Below, piece after piece: positions 20,917 to 32,535 of a stretch of 64,000 nt of DNA. Numbering within the stretch: the first letter of the stretch is position 1; each line of letters opens with the position of its first letter. The stretch covers positions 49,248,742 to 49,312,741 of the forward strand of contig JAUPFV010000005.1 of assembly GCA_036936605.1 (NCBI GenBank), written 5' to 3'. The DNA is from Limnanthes douglasii subsp. nivea. Taxonomy: Eukaryota; Streptophyta; Magnoliopsida; Brassicales; Limnanthaceae. A model generated the notes under the pieces. That model was not told the origin of the DNA. It did no database searches and saw only the letters and a program-made list of their open reading frames with translations. A program made the translations under genes and the position numbers.

Positions 20917-21209
20917 CAGTTTTGTCCTGTGCGTTTTGTTATTATTAATTGTCTCAAACTATGAATATATTTTTGTTCCAATATATACAATATGCTCCAA
21001 ATATATTCATAGTTTGAGATAATTAATAATAACAAAACGCACAGGACAAAACTGATGTCAATTATAATGACAATCTTATATTCATAGTTTATTTTTGTAA
21101 TCTTATATCCATCCGTAATTATAATGACAATCTTATATCCATCCGGAGGTGGAGCATATTGTTTATTTTTGTCAATTATAATTATAATATGCTCCACCTC
21201 CGGAGGTGG
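20917..21209. repeat. Foldback cluster at the left end of element C
   Basis: A 56-bp inverted repeat (20917-20972 against 20999-21054) pairs with a single mismatch around a 26-base loop. A second perfect 18-bp inverted repeat (21143-21160 against 21186-21203) has a 25-base loop, and its right arm contains the palindrome CCACCTCCGGAGGTGG. Between them a string like GTCAATTATAATGACAATCTTATAT recurs two to three times. The 5' LTR and leader of element C should lie here and are absent. Confidence 0.9.
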
Positions 21210-21260
21210 AAAGAGAGAAAGAAAATAATTAGCACACCACAATCTTATGTCAATTATAAT

Positions 21261-22495
21261 GACAATGAATAACAGTCAATACAAGAAAAGTGTAATCAAC
21301 TAAAGGCTGAAATTAAGGCTTTAAGGGCCTAGAAACAAACAGAAAAGGGAATTAAAGAAAAGTCTGGTGCGTCAGCACTCCACCCTACTGATAATCCTGT
21401 TTAAAATAAGCAGTCCATAAAGACTCACCTCAACTCTAAGAAACCCCATCGATCTAAACGAATTGAGAGTTCCACGTCAGAGTCCTCTTGCAGTTCATCT
21501 AATGATTTAGAGCTTGAGGAGTAAGTCTCATCCGGTAATGTTGAAGGTCGATTAAAGAAGAAAATAAGACTGACAAAGAAGCATTCAAGAAAATAGATAG
21601 GCATGACAGGCTCAAAAATCATCAAGGAAAAATGAAGGGATCAACTGATCAACATATTAACTGGTTGCTGATTGATCCATTTGCTTTCCAATCCGAACCC
21701 GGTATTTTTGCTACTCCAAACGAGGATAATATGTTTAGTCGTATCCCAAATTAGAGGCAATCACCTTTGTCTTCAAAAATACTTTCCGGACATCTTCCCA
21801 AAAAATTTGATAGTTCCAAGATGGAGAATTATGATGGAAGCAAGGATCCGCACAATCATATTAAACAATTTAAAAACTTTATGATGAACGTTGATGATGG
21901 TGACAAGCTGCTATGTGGGATTTCCTCTCAAACCTTTAAGAGAAGTGCCCTCAAATGGTATAATAGTCTCCCTCATGGATCTATAATTTTTTTGATATAT
22001 TTTGGGTTGCGTTCCGGAGGTAATTTGTTGGAAGCAAGGAGCTTAAGGGTAATGGTGACACAATTATCCATTTGGCCAAGAGCCGAACGAGTCCTTAAAA
22101 GGATACATTAGTAGGTTTGTGGATACAAAAATGGGATGGCTGACTGCTTTGAACAAGTTGTGATTGCCTCTTTGAGGCAGGGTTTGAGTCCGGGTAACTT
22201 GGCTGATTCTGTAACCGGGAAGAAAGCTATGACCTTTGAAGGACTGTTGAATCAAGTTGGGAAACAGATTAATGTTGAGGTCAGATCTGCAACTACAACA
22301 TCAACGCCTCAAACGACTAATCAGTCCGGTTACAGATCAAAGGAAACTGGGCAGGGGTCTCATTGACCCATGCAGAATCAATCCAACCAGAATCAACAGG
22401 TTAGAAGTAAAAAGGGACCTTGGGTTCAACCTGAATGGTTTGCTGAACTGGGAGAGAGTGTGGCTACGATATATAATAAAACTAAAAATGATGTA
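21261..22495 (+). pseudogene. Element C gag, first part
   Basis: Parallels D's gag: the coiled-coil stretch (QLKAEIKALRA), a Ser/Glu-rich part, then the gag core SSKILSGHLPKKFDSSKMENYDGS (open 21767-22111) and LTDCFEQVVIASLRQGL (22136 onward), ending WFAELGESVATIYNKTKNDV at the B insertion. At least three frame breaks or stops. Confidence 0.8.
22491..22495 (+). repeat. Target-site duplication of element B, left
   Basis: ATGTA, repeated at 38777-38781. Confidence 0.92.
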
Positions 22496-22825
22496 TGATG
22501 AGTAAATATGTGACTAAAGAGGAAATCTTGGATCTAGTGTATGATGTGACTAGAGAGGAAAGTGTAGAGAGAAAAAGTCGAAATAGAATATATTTAATAA
22601 TGCCCACCAACCGAGGAATAAAGGGATTCTCTTATATAGTGGGTGAGGTGGCCCCACTTATTTCTTTTGTGGTCCTTCTATTATTACAACTTGGTCCCTC
22701 ACATTTAATACTTTAAGGATATTTTCCTCTAACTAAGTAGTAAATATGCTAATTGGACAATTACATTTATTTCTTCTAAAAATTAATAGTTATAATCATG
22801 AACTTGGTAATTTATCTCCTTATCA
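22496..22825 (-). repeat. Element B 3' LTR
   Basis: 330 bp, closely matching 38446-38776. A polypurine tract (minus strand, GACTGGGGGGCT) abuts its inner side at about 22828-22840. Confidence 0.93.
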
Positions 22826-22840
22826 GTAGCCCCCCAGTCT

Positions 22841-23411
22841 TCAACGGGAGTGAAGACTTATAAATAGGCGAGAAAATCCTCTGCCGAATTGCTGCATCGG
22901 TAACCGCTCCTCCATGAGTGAACATGCAAACGCTTTGGGTTTTACGAGTTAACCACGAGACATCCCTCGCTTCACTTTACCGAGGCCGTTAGGAAACTTC
23001 TTTATGAATGGCTACGCCCGACCCTTCTTTTCTCCTCGCTGTACTTAGAAGGATCAATTCCTCCTATGTTGGTTCAACCTTAGGCTATAAAATCATTTGG
23101 CGCTGGTCGATGGGCCTATCTTGGGTCTAGAGCATTTTCCATCCCATCTGTGAAGTAGTCGGTATTGATTTTTGGCATTAGTGGACACGTGGAGCTTGCT
23201 TGAAGAACACTCGAGTTCTGACGCCGTCGCATGCCTACAAAGCTACCTCGATGATTACCTATTTCTCTAGGAGCTCATAATGACTTCCACGTGTCGCTCC
23301 CTTATTCGAAGCGTGTATGATCACACACCTCTGTATGAGACTCTTCAACTTCCCGCGGCTCTTTTCCTTTGGAATTCCCCACGTAGAAAACAGTTAAGGC
23401 ACTGGACTGCT
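22841..23411 (+). promoter_or_regulatory. Upstream region of the antisense gene in element B
   Basis: Contains two CACGTG cores (23186-23191, in GGACACGTGG, and 23288-23293, in CCACGTGTC), as in A and C, followed by a TATA box (TATAAATA) at 23412-23419. Confidence 0.5.
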
Positions 23412-26377
23412 TATAAATATGACTCTCCTCATCCATTTTCTGCCTACTCAGAAAAATTCTAGAAAGAGAGAGAGTCTCCCTTAGCAGTTCTAGAGAGAGA
23501 AGCTAGTGTTTTAATGAGAAAAAATCCTCGAAGAAAAATCAGAAACCCAAAAAGAAAACGAAGCATGTGTTCGGGTTTATCGATTGGTCCAGCATTAGTG
23601 ACAGAGCTGAAGAGTATCGTGCCGCGGGATTGATTTAAGATTCCAACAAAACGCCCTTTACACCCATTCCTCTTCCTCACGATCCTGTTCAATCAACGCC
23701 CGTGCCTGCGGAATCGTTCCTTACGCCAGAACCAATCGTTTTCCCAAACCCCGAAGCGATTCTTATCTCTTCGAGCAGTTCTTCCCCGAGCCCTTCTGTC
23801 AGTCTTCCTGGTCACCGGAAACCTGCACCGGTAATTCCAACTGGTGATTTAGCCTCTCCTCCTTTTCCCAAACCAATCTTGAAGAAAAATCCCCGGCCCA
23901 AATTCCTTACAATGGGAAATTCTAGTGCATCATCCTCACCAATAGGGGCACCTCACCCGAACTGGTGTAGCTAACCGAAACTATTTTTGGTGTTCGAACA
24001 GGTCTTAATACTGCTGCTACTCCTCTGGGTGTTGCTCGAAGAGACGCCTACCGTCAGAGGTTAGAAATAGAAGTTGCACACAAGCTGAGGGAAGGTGAAT
24101 CCAGACATAAACGTATCGGTAGCAGTTCTAGCTTTGTGAACCCTGCCTCCATTAAAGCCAAAAGGTGGCTCGCTCCAAAATCTCGGAGGAGGCTGATCCT
24201 AAAGATACAAAGGGGATGCAGGCTGCTGCTCATAACAACCCAGAAATGACCAACTTGGCTGACCGAGAAGTTGGTCTCGCAGAGGAACATGAGGCAGAAT
24301 AAGAAATTATCGTCGCGGACGAAGGGGCTGTCGCTGTTGTTCCTCCCGAAGAGCCTCTTCCTGTTAAAATAGACGTCGTGATAACCACCACCTATCATCA
24401 GTCTTTGTGTAGAGATAATATCATTACTTTGTATGAGGGAAATTATCTGTATTATATTGCTAAAGAGCAGTCCGAGCTACTGATCCGATGAGGGATACCA
24501 GAGTGTGTAAAGGTTCAATTTCCTGTTCATGGGGAAACACCATTACACGTTAAGTCTCGGGAGATAGTCATCTTTACCGAGCTCTTTAGCTGGGGTCTCA
24601 GATTCCCTCTGGATCCTGAGATTGCAAAATACTTCAAGGTACTCGGTATATGCCCCTCCCAGATGACCTCCAACGTGTGGTACACGCTTATGTCCTGTAT
24701 CATGGCTTCTCGGTTGTCTGGATGTGTAATGCTGACGGAGGAGTATGTCACCATGTCCGGGCTTTCTAAATCATCAAGGCTACCTTTTTTCTACTCTTCT
24801 TTGGGGAATACTTGAAAGATTGTAAATGATTTTCTTGAAGGTGACAAATCCTGGAAACATCGGTTCATATTCATCAGTGGCTGTTGGGAAAATGGTCAGC
24901 CTTATACCCGCGAGAACCCGTGGCGGTTGCTGCGCACGTACGTTCCTGATGGTAATATATACACGTTTTTTTTATAATGACCGAACCTTTGTTTCAGTTT
25001 GCAAAGAGTATATCCAGCGGTTGAAAAAGAATTATTTTGAAGTTTCTAAGATAACCTTCCAGGAGTTGAAGGACTATGCTCGGAGGAATTGGGGTCGTAC
25101 ATTCCACCGGTGCTTCAAGAACACCAATCTGATAATGAGAAACCTTTGGCGCTACTCTGACGAACCCCTTACCCTGGAACAGTTGCGGCAACCACCCAGT
25201 TTAGTGGACTTAGTTTCCAAAACCGACGCTTCTAACACACATCTGTTCCTGCCGAAACGCAACAAGGCAGCAAGAAAGCGCTCAAAATCTGATGAGGTTG
25301 CCGAGCAAAAAAATAAAGGTGAAGCTGAGGCTGATGTTGGTGGAAAAGAACCAGTAGTTGCCGTCGATGCTGAGAAAGTTGACTGCCCGATGAGGTGAAA
25401 AAGAAGTGAAGGAAATCCGTGGCTGATGGCAACGAGGCCAAAGTATCAAAACCATTAAAGAAGAAAACAAATTTTAAGTCCGGGGTGGTTGGAACTGTTT
25501 AGCCACTCGGTGAAAATGCTACTATTCCAGCGCTTTTTGAGCAGTATGGGAAAGGTGCTAAGGATGGAGATCTTGTTGCTTCTGTGGCGCTATCAGCAGA
25601 GAATGCAACTATCGCGGTGATTCCCAATGAAGATGAAGGTGGTGAGCTTACGCCAGAAAAGAAAAAGGTTGGCCCTTCTGAAGCAAAGAGGGTCGGTGAA
25701 GCCTCGTCGAGCGGGATAAAACTTCCTGTGTTGTCGGTACCTGGAAGCCCAAATACTTTTTCCTTGCAATCCAACGATGTTCTGTCTCTGTCATTGTATA
25801 ACATGATTGTACTGCTGGCTATGAAGGAGAGCCGGGCGGGGTAGTTAAGCCAAAACTTGTCAGATTCCAAGGAACGAATAGCCGAGTTGGAGGCTGTGCT
25901 TAAAGGGAGAGACGAGGGAAAAACACTTCTAGAGGAGAGGGCTAAAAAAGCGGAAGAGAAAGCATCGAAATCTGAGGCGGCCCTTACGTCTCTTCAAGAA
26001 AATAATGACTCATTCAGCTCATCTTTTTCACGAGTCGATAAAGATCGTGATAATCAAGCGCGACAATTGGTGGCATTGAGGTTCCAGAACCGTTTTTTTT
26101 CCGACACTTTGTGGCGAAGAAAAACAAAGAGATGGATGGACTCCGAGCTAAAAACAATATTTTTGTTGCCAAGTGTAAAAAGTTGATGGAGAGGGAGGAA
26201 ACCGACGCCAAAGCTACTTACGTTCTGAACCTGCACAACCGATTCCCCGATCTTCCACTAGGCTCAATGTGGCTGGATGTTCCAGAAGAAGACTGCCCAA
26301 CTGATGTTGTTTGTGAGGACGAGGACCAAGATGATACGGAGACCTCAGATACCGATCCTGTTGATGAAGATGTTTGA
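23412..26377 (+). pseudogene. Antisense gene of element B
   Basis: TATA at 23412; the start is unclear (candidate ATG near 23563). Pro/Ser-rich N-terminus at 23702-23974; PF04195-like domain at about 24500-24815 (VIFTELFSWGLRFPLDPEI, YTLMSCIMASRLSG) with a TGA at about 24489-24491 where A has Trp; probable short intron at about 24952-24997; exon 2 domain 25000-25398; coiled coil 25857-26180; acidic C-terminus ending EDEDQDDTETSDTDPVDEDV at 26377. Several shifts and stops show it is inactive here, but the complete domain order is preserved. Confidence 0.68.
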
Positions 26378-26555
26378 ATTTGTTATCCTTTTTGATGAAC
26401 TCATTATTCAGTTTCCCAAACCTTGATGAATTTTGTATTTTTTTGTAATAGCTCTGTAGCATTTGTCCGCGGAGGATTAATGAAAAGTTATTCATTTTGT
26501 AATTTCTTCGTCCATTGAATAATTTTATTTAGAAGTGTGGTAATTTTCCATTTTA

Positions 26556-27000
26556 AGGTCGAGAGAAGACTTCGTAGATCAAGTAAAAACTCAAAAACCA
26601 ATTAAGGTTCGTTAAAATGCGTAGATCAATTTGCAATTGAAAACTTCCCTTTAGGGTCGGGAAAATTCGTAGATAAGTTAAAAACTGAAAAACTAGTTAA
26701 CGTTCTGTATAATATGTAGATCAATTTTTCAATTGAAAATTTCCCTTTAGGGCCGGGAAAATTCGTAGATCAGTTAAAAACTGAAAAAACCAGTTAAGGT
26801 TTGGTATAATATGTGGATCAATTTTTTGATTGAAAATTTCCTTTTAAGGTCGGGAAAATTTGTAAATCAGTTAAAAATTGAAAAACCAGTTAAGGTTCGG
26901 TATAATATGTAGATATATTTTTCAATTGAAAATTTTCCTTTAAGGTCGGGAAAATTCGTAGATCAGTTAAAAACTGAAAAACCAATTAAGGTTCTTTGAA
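26556..27000. repeat. 97-bp tandem repeat in element B
   Basis: About 4.5 copies; the marker GGTCGGGAAAATTCGTAGAT recurs with spacings of 98, 96, 97 and 96 bp. It lies between the end of pol and the end of the antisense gene. Plant Ty3/gypsy 3' regions are known to breed such arrays, which can seed satellites. Confidence 0.92.
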
Positions 27001-27181
27001 TTACCGAACTTGAGGATTATGCCTATCAGCTCGTCAGCTGATGAACTTTTCCTTTAATGTCATGTCAAATTTTTTAAAAGGTGGATTCAATATTCCAAGG
27101 GAGCCTCAGCAGGCCCCCGTGCTTGTCCTGTAGCCTATATGTGCCGTTTTTGACTTTTTTCACCATTTGATATCGGCCTTC

Positions 27182-28506
27182 CTAATTTGGAGCGAGCTTA
27201 CCGAGGCTTTTGTCATTAGTATGTAGAAAAAATCTTCTCAAAATCATATCTCCGACTTTGAACTCTCGTCGGTACACTCTCGACACATATCGGCTCCTCA
27301 TGAGCGTCTGGTAATGTAGTGAATTCAACTGAGCTTGACTTTGCTTTTCCTCTATCAAATCAAGAGCCAAACATCGGTCTTCTGTATTCCTGTTCTTGTC
27401 ATAGCTCCTGACCCTAAAAGATGAGAAAATCGTTTCGACAGGGGTTACCGCATCCATTCCGTAAAGTAAGGCATATGTCGATTCTTGAGTTGTCGTTCGG
27501 GGAGTTGTGCGGTAGGCCCAGAGTACTTCCTGCATATAGTCTGGCCATTTTCCATCTTTTCCTTCCAAGTTTTTCTTGAGTTTGTCTATAATAGTCCGAT
27601 TTGTGACCTCAACCTGTCCGTTCGCCTGCAGGTGGAATGGAGCTGAAAAATATTGTCTGATTCTATGGGTCGAACAAAAAGACTGCAATTCACTGCTATC
27701 AAACTGCGGTCCATTGTCCATCGTGAGTCTCTGGGGTACCCCATATCTACAGTAGATGTTTGACCAGAGGAATTTGATGATATCTTTAGTCTTTGTTCCT
27801 GATTATGGCTCGGCCTCCACCCATTTTGAGAAATAATCAACTGCAACTACTATCATCTACCTTTCGCCAGATGCCATTGGTAAAGGTCCTACCAGATCGA
27901 TTCCCCATCGGTCAAAAGGGAGGCCTTCCAAGATTGATTTTAGTGAAACAGCGGGCGTATGAATTGCGTTTGCGAACCTTTGACAAGTATCGCACGTTTT
28001 TATTATGTCCTTCGCGTCGGTGGTTACATTCGGCCAATAAAATTTGCAAGGAAGACTCTCATTATCAATGCTTTATAGCCGCAATGAGCGGCTCCTTCTC
28101 CATTTTGAAGTTCAGACAGAATTATCTGTGACTCGTTTGTTCCCAAACATCTCATTAAGGGTCTGCTAAAGGATTTCTTATAGAGTACCTCCCCCAAGAG
28201 CACATACCCCCGCGCTTTGTTTTTCATTTTTCTTACCAACGCTCTAGTTTCTGGTAACAAACCTTCTGCTAAAAAGCTTATAATATCTCTCCTCCAGTCC
28301 GACAAGGCTATTGAAGATATCTGGCAAGCGATTTCGGGTCGGTTATCGAGCTCTGTCCTTTTGATGATTGAAGGGCTCTCCTTAGTTATTATCCACGGGT
28401 AGTTTCTTGAGCAAGATGTTGATTCAAGGGAGTCCGCGATCACATTTTCGGTCCTGGGAACGTGTTCGTAGGTTACTTTGCTAAAAGATGCAGCTAATAC
28501 CCGCAA
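27182..28506 (-). pseudogene. Element B integrase region
   Basis: 28506-28024 carries the end of the second RNase H-like domain (FSKVTYEHVPRTENVIADSL) and integrase zinc-binding sequence; 27721-27182 carries the integrase core end (MDNGPQFDSSELQSF with the second Asp, NGQVEVTNRT with the catalytic Glu) and the C-terminal part to KLGKLAPN. The piece with the first catalytic Asp at about 27750-28000 is in other frames. Stops and shifts separate these pieces. Confidence 0.8.
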
Positions 28507-28551
28507 TGCAGCTAAATACTGAACCAGATGCTCTTTTCTGGCCTCCGATGC

Positions 28552-29388
28552 TCACGATGCTTGGTTTATCAGTAACTGAGAATCACTAATAAGGCGTATA
28601 TGTCTGGCTCCACACACATGTACCAGCCTCAAACCAGCTAGCGCGGCTTCATATTCAGCCTCATTATTGGATGTGGTAAAATCGAAACGGATTGCTCGGT
28701 GCATCATTATCCCCGCAGGAGTCATCATCTGTACGCCCGCCCTGCATCCGCTGACATTCGAACCTCCATCAGTTCGGACTATCCATTCATCTGACCTATT
28801 ATTCTCGGGGAATTCCACTTCTTCTTGTCGGCACGAATGAAACTCTACCAAGAAATCAGCCAGAGGTTGACCCTTAATAGTCGTTCGCGATTCAAAATCG
28901 ATATCAAAATCGCCCAATTCGACCAACCATTTGGACATTCATCCAGATATGTCTGGACACTGTAGTACGTACTTAAGGGGAAATGATGTCCTGACAACAA
29001 TCGAATGAGTCTGGAAGTATGATCGCATCTTTTCCGTCGCGGTAACCAAGGCCAGCGCCATTTTTTCAAGCTTCATATATCTTGTTTCAGCATCTAATAA
29101 AGTTTAACTCACAAAATAAACCGCTTTAGGGACAGCCTCTGACTCGCTGACCAGAGCTGCACTCACTTAATAATTAGAAAACAATATATATAGAAACAAA
29201 ATTTCTCCCTTCAGAGGCTTTGATAAAAGATTCGGGGATGACAAATAATTTGTTATTCCCACAAAAGCCTCTTCACAAGCTGATGTCCAAGCGAAAGATT
29301 TCGCATTTCTCAGAACTTGAAAAAATAGAGCACACTTGTCACAAGAACTGGATATAAATCGATTTAACCCCGTCAACCATCCGGTCAA
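28552..29388 (-). pseudogene. Element B RNase H region, including a second archaeal-type RNase H
   Basis: 29388-29167 and 29069-28845 are the ordinary retroviral RNase H remnants. 28938-28552 carries MSKWLVELGDFDIDF then RTDGGS, NEAEYEA and SDSQLL, the Asp/Glu/Asp residues of an archaeal-like RNase H. Having both is typical of the Tat/Ogre lineage. Confidence 0.8.
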
Positions 29389-29443
29389 TATCTGAACCTC
29401 ATTTATGCTCCTTGGAGGGGGGGGGAGACATGTTAGTTAGAGC

Positions 29444-30368
29444 CTACAACTGAGTCCATTCTGCTTCAATCCCTTTTTCGTTAACCTGGAAACCTAAACA
29501 TTTTCCTGACCGAACGCTAAAAGAGCATTTCTTGAGGTTCAATTTAAGGTTTATATCCCTTAAACCGTCGAAGTCTTCTTTCAAATCAGCAAGATGGTTG
29601 TCGTCGGTCTCACTTTTGAGGAGCACGTCGTCGATGTAGACTTTTATGTTTCTCCCGAGCTGCTTCTCGAATGCCTTGTTTACTAACCTCTGATATGTCG
29701 CACCTGCGTTTTTTAGCCCGAAGGGAATAACCTTGTAACAGTATATCCCTCGCCCAGTTATGACCGTTTTGCTTTCCTGTTCGGTCAGGTTTAACTTGAC
29801 CTGGTTGCACCCCGCATACGCATCCATAAAGGAAAATAATTTGTTTCCAAACATTGAATCAACCAACTGATCGATTCTTGGCATCGGGAACAGATCATTG
29901 GGGTACGCACGGTTGAGGTCGCTGAAGTCCACACACATCCTCCACTTTCCATTTTTCTTTTTGACTAGCACAGGATTGTATGTCCATAATGGATTTATTC
30001 GACTCTTTGATATGCCCGACACTCAATATTCTTCCAACTTCTCGTAGAATAATTTCTGATTTTTCTGAAAAGAAAGCCCGACGTTTCTGTGAGATAGGTC
30101 GGTCATTCCGGTTAACTGCTAAACTGTGAATTACTAAGTCCTCTGGTACTACGGTTACGTTCTCCGAACACCACGCAAATAAATGCAACCTCTCTTCCAA
30201 CAACAAAATCAATTTCGCCTGAAAATCCGGTGTTAAGTTGGTTCTGAGCTTCAAAATCTTCCCTTCGGTAAACTGGTAATTCCCGTAATATTCATCGGTA
30301 GTCAGTAGGCTGGGAGCTTCCCTGAGACCGTCTACCGGTAACAACCCTAGTGGAAGCCCCGTTAACTG
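29444..30368 (-). pseudogene. Element B reverse transcriptase
   Basis: Begins immediately after the UAG at 30371-30369, in the same frame as protease, and stays open to about 30000, where a shift occurs. 30022-29444 carries WRMCVDFSDLNRAYPND, IPFGLKNAGATYQRLV and the catalytic YIDD. The Trp of KWRMC is intact here, unlike in C and D, where a TGA stands in its place. Confidence 0.85.
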
Positions 30369-30902
30369 CTAGTCTTCTGCCTGTTCCATTTCTTGGTCGC
30401 CCTTTGGTGCTAACGCTGCGCGGTAGCATTCTCGGGCTGCTTTCTGGCTGCTCCTCACAACCCTTACATTGTTACCGACCACGTATTTCAAACATTGATG
30501 AACAGTAGACGTCACCGCGTGCATTCGCGATAACCAAGACCTACCAAAAATTACGTTGTGCGAGGCGGACGCATCTAATATTACGAACAGAACCGTGACC
30601 TCCTTTTTGAACGGCCCGCGACCGAGCTGCACAATACCCTCGAACTCCTCGATTACTACTAATATTAAACCTGTGAACCCCAAAATGGTCCGATCTAACC
30701 TCGAAACTACCGGAGGTTTCCTGAACTGAGCAAAAGTGGACGAGAAGATTATGTTTGCTAAACTTCCCGTGTCCACGAGTATGCGGCGGACTTCCTCTCC
30801 TACGATAGCTGCTCTAATTACGATTGCGTCTTCATGAGGGCCTACTATATCCCTCATGTCGTCATCATCGAAATACATGATTGGTGATAGGCTTCCACGC
30901 AA
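30369..30902 (-). CDS. Element B protease and gag-pro end, stopping at UAG
   Basis: Aspartic protease with DTGS at about 30773-30762 in RILVDTGSLANIIF; open for 177 codons and ending EQAED then TAG (30371-30369). The next codons are CAG TTA and the RT frame continues without a shift, so UAG is the only barrier between protease and RT. The context UAG-CAG-UUA is a perfect CARYYA readthrough signal of the tobacco mosaic virus type. Confidence 0.82.
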   Translation of the reverse strand: MRGSLSPIMYFDDDDMRDIVGPHEDAIVIRAAIVGEEVRRILVDTGSLANIIFSSTFAQFRKPPVVSRLDRTILGFTGLILVVIEEFEGIVQLGRGPFKKEVTVLFVILDASASHNVIFGRSWLSRMHAVTSTVHQCLKYVVGNNVRVVRSSQKAARECYRAALAPKGDQEMEQAED

Positions 30903-31525
30903 ATGAGGAGATGTTCACGACTCCAACTTAGTTTCCAAATTCATGATGTGCCGTTTTCGGGAAGAGTGGGTGACCCCTGCCATGGAATCACCTCCAAAGA
31001 TTATCAGAGACTCAAAAAACTGACAGAGGCTTCTTATCTTCTTGTGGCCCTCCATAACTTCTTGCTCTATGACCCAAATGATATTTTGACTGACGTCGGT
31101 ATCAAGGTATTCCACTAACACTTGTCACCTCTGTAATGGCCACAGTTGTTTCTGGCTTATGTATTGCCACTATTTTCATAGACGCCGTTCCTTGTTGTGC
31201 CCATTTCTTCACATACTCGAGCAACTTCCCATTTTCCACTAGCATTTGTATTTCCTTTTTCAAAGAAATACAATCCTTAGTTTCATGCCCTATATCCTCA
31301 TGGTATCTATAGTATTAGTTGTTCATGCTCTCTCGAGGGGTCGGGATGGGAAATGGTCTCCGATAGATTCCACTCTTTTTGGTTTTCTCATAGATGGTTG
31401 ATACACATTCGGTCAGGTCAGCAAAGTAAGCAGGTCGGATCCATTTGTTGGTAATGGGTCGGGCGACCACCTGATTGTTCTGTCTAGTCTTCTGAGATTG
31501 GGATGGTTGAGTCTTGACCGAGGCG
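30903..31525 (-). pseudogene. Element B gag C-terminal part
   Basis: Minus-strand frames give WIRPAYFADLTECVSTIYEKTK (31563-31315), then a HEDIGHETKDC zinc-knuckle-like segment near 31290, and NLGKLLEYVKK-like sequence before protease. The F insertion at 31531 separates it from the rest of gag. Confidence 0.75.
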
Positions 31526-31530
31526 GGCTG

Positions 31531-31759
31531 TGTTAGGTGCGACCAAAGTCCCACATCCCACATCGGTTAAACATGGGAAGAAAGATCAGTATATAAGTTA
31601 AGAATACATCTCCATTAGTGTGAGGCCTTTTGGAAGTGGACCAAAAGCAAAGCCGTGCGGGCCAGTGGGCCCAAAGCGGACAATATCACACTATTGTGGA
31701 GATAGGAGTATTCTTACTTATATACAAAGGTGGAATATACTGACCCAATATTCCCTAGA
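31531..31759 (+). repeat. Element F outer 5' LTR
   Basis: 229 bp starting TGTTAGGTGCGACC, with a CCCACATCGG box and TATATAAG at 31590-31597. It ends CTAGA where the 3' copy ends CTACA. Its short size and CCACATCGG box resemble plant TRIM LTRs. Confidence 0.93.
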
Positions 31760-31761
31760 AC

Positions 31762-31774
31762 TGGTATCAGAGCC
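31762..31774 (+). promoter_or_regulatory. Element F primer-binding site (tRNA-Met)
   Basis: TGGTATCAGAGCC two bases after the LTR. Confidence 0.92.
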
Positions 31775-31817
31775 AGACTGGTAGCGATCCAAAGAAAATC
31801 AGATTTGAGTGGGAGCA

Positions 31818-32535
31818 ATGGCTACAGACGAAGGAAAGGTGAGACTCGAAAAATTCGATGGTGTAGATTTTGGGTTCTGGAAGATGCAGATTGAAGATTA
31901 TCTGTACCAGAAAAAACTTTATCAACCCCTCTCCGAAAAGAAACCAGAAGGTATGAAAGATAAAGATTGGACACTTCTTGATAGACAAGCTCTTGGAGTC
32001 ATCCGATTGACGCTATCCCGCAACGTTGCTTTTAACATCATAAAAGAAATAACCACGGGCGGGTCTTATGAAGGCTCTCTCCAGTATGTATGAGAAGCCA
32101 TCAGCGTCTAACAAAGTTCACTTGATGAGGCGTTTATTCAATTTGCGAATGATGGAAGGTGCTTCGGTAGCTCAACACCTCAATGAACTTAATACAATCA
32201 CAAGCCAGTTGAGTTCAGTTGAAATTTATTTTGATGAAGAAATACGAGCATTGATACTGTTGTCTTCACTACCAGATAGTTGGAATGCTACTGTCACTGC
32301 GGTGAGTAGCTCATCAGGAAGCAATAAGTTGAAATTTGATGATGTTCGTGACCTAGTTATCAGTGAAGAGATTCAAAGGAGAGAATCAGGTGAGTCATCA
32401 ATCTCCTCAGTCTTACATACAGAATCGAGAGGAAGAAATTCAACCAGAGTATATGGACGTGGTAAGTCAACTACCGAGGCAAATCAAGAGACTGGAGGTC
32501 CAAGTCTAGGAATCCTAAAAATTCCCAGGGGTTGA
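31818..32535 (+). pseudogene. Element F gag
   Basis: Starts ATG 31818 with MATDEGKVRLEKFDG and the copia gag core (FWKMQIEDYLYQKKL). The frame ends at 32093 after a shift at about 32065; the continuation 32068-32535 carries YEKPSASNKVHLMRRLFNL and the rest of the UBN2-type gag domain, ending just before the zinc knuckle. Confidence 0.85.

Noticed and set aside
20700..21260. A 5' LTR for element C
   Set aside because: I looked for a TGATAGGG...CTCACCA sequence matching 46880-47197 and found none; the place is taken by foldbacks.
24054..24754. Minus-strand frames across the antisense gene of element B
   Set aside because: The plus strand there carries the PF04195-like domain shared with A and C, so these are shadows.
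26556..27000. CRISPR-like or satellite centromere array
   Set aside because: Only 4.5 units without unique spacers, inside a retrotransposon; a local tandem repeat is sufficient.
31590..31597. CCACATCGG-type LTR as a Cassandra TRIM
   Set aside because: Cassandra LTRs carry 5S rRNA-like sequence and I see none in 31531-31759.
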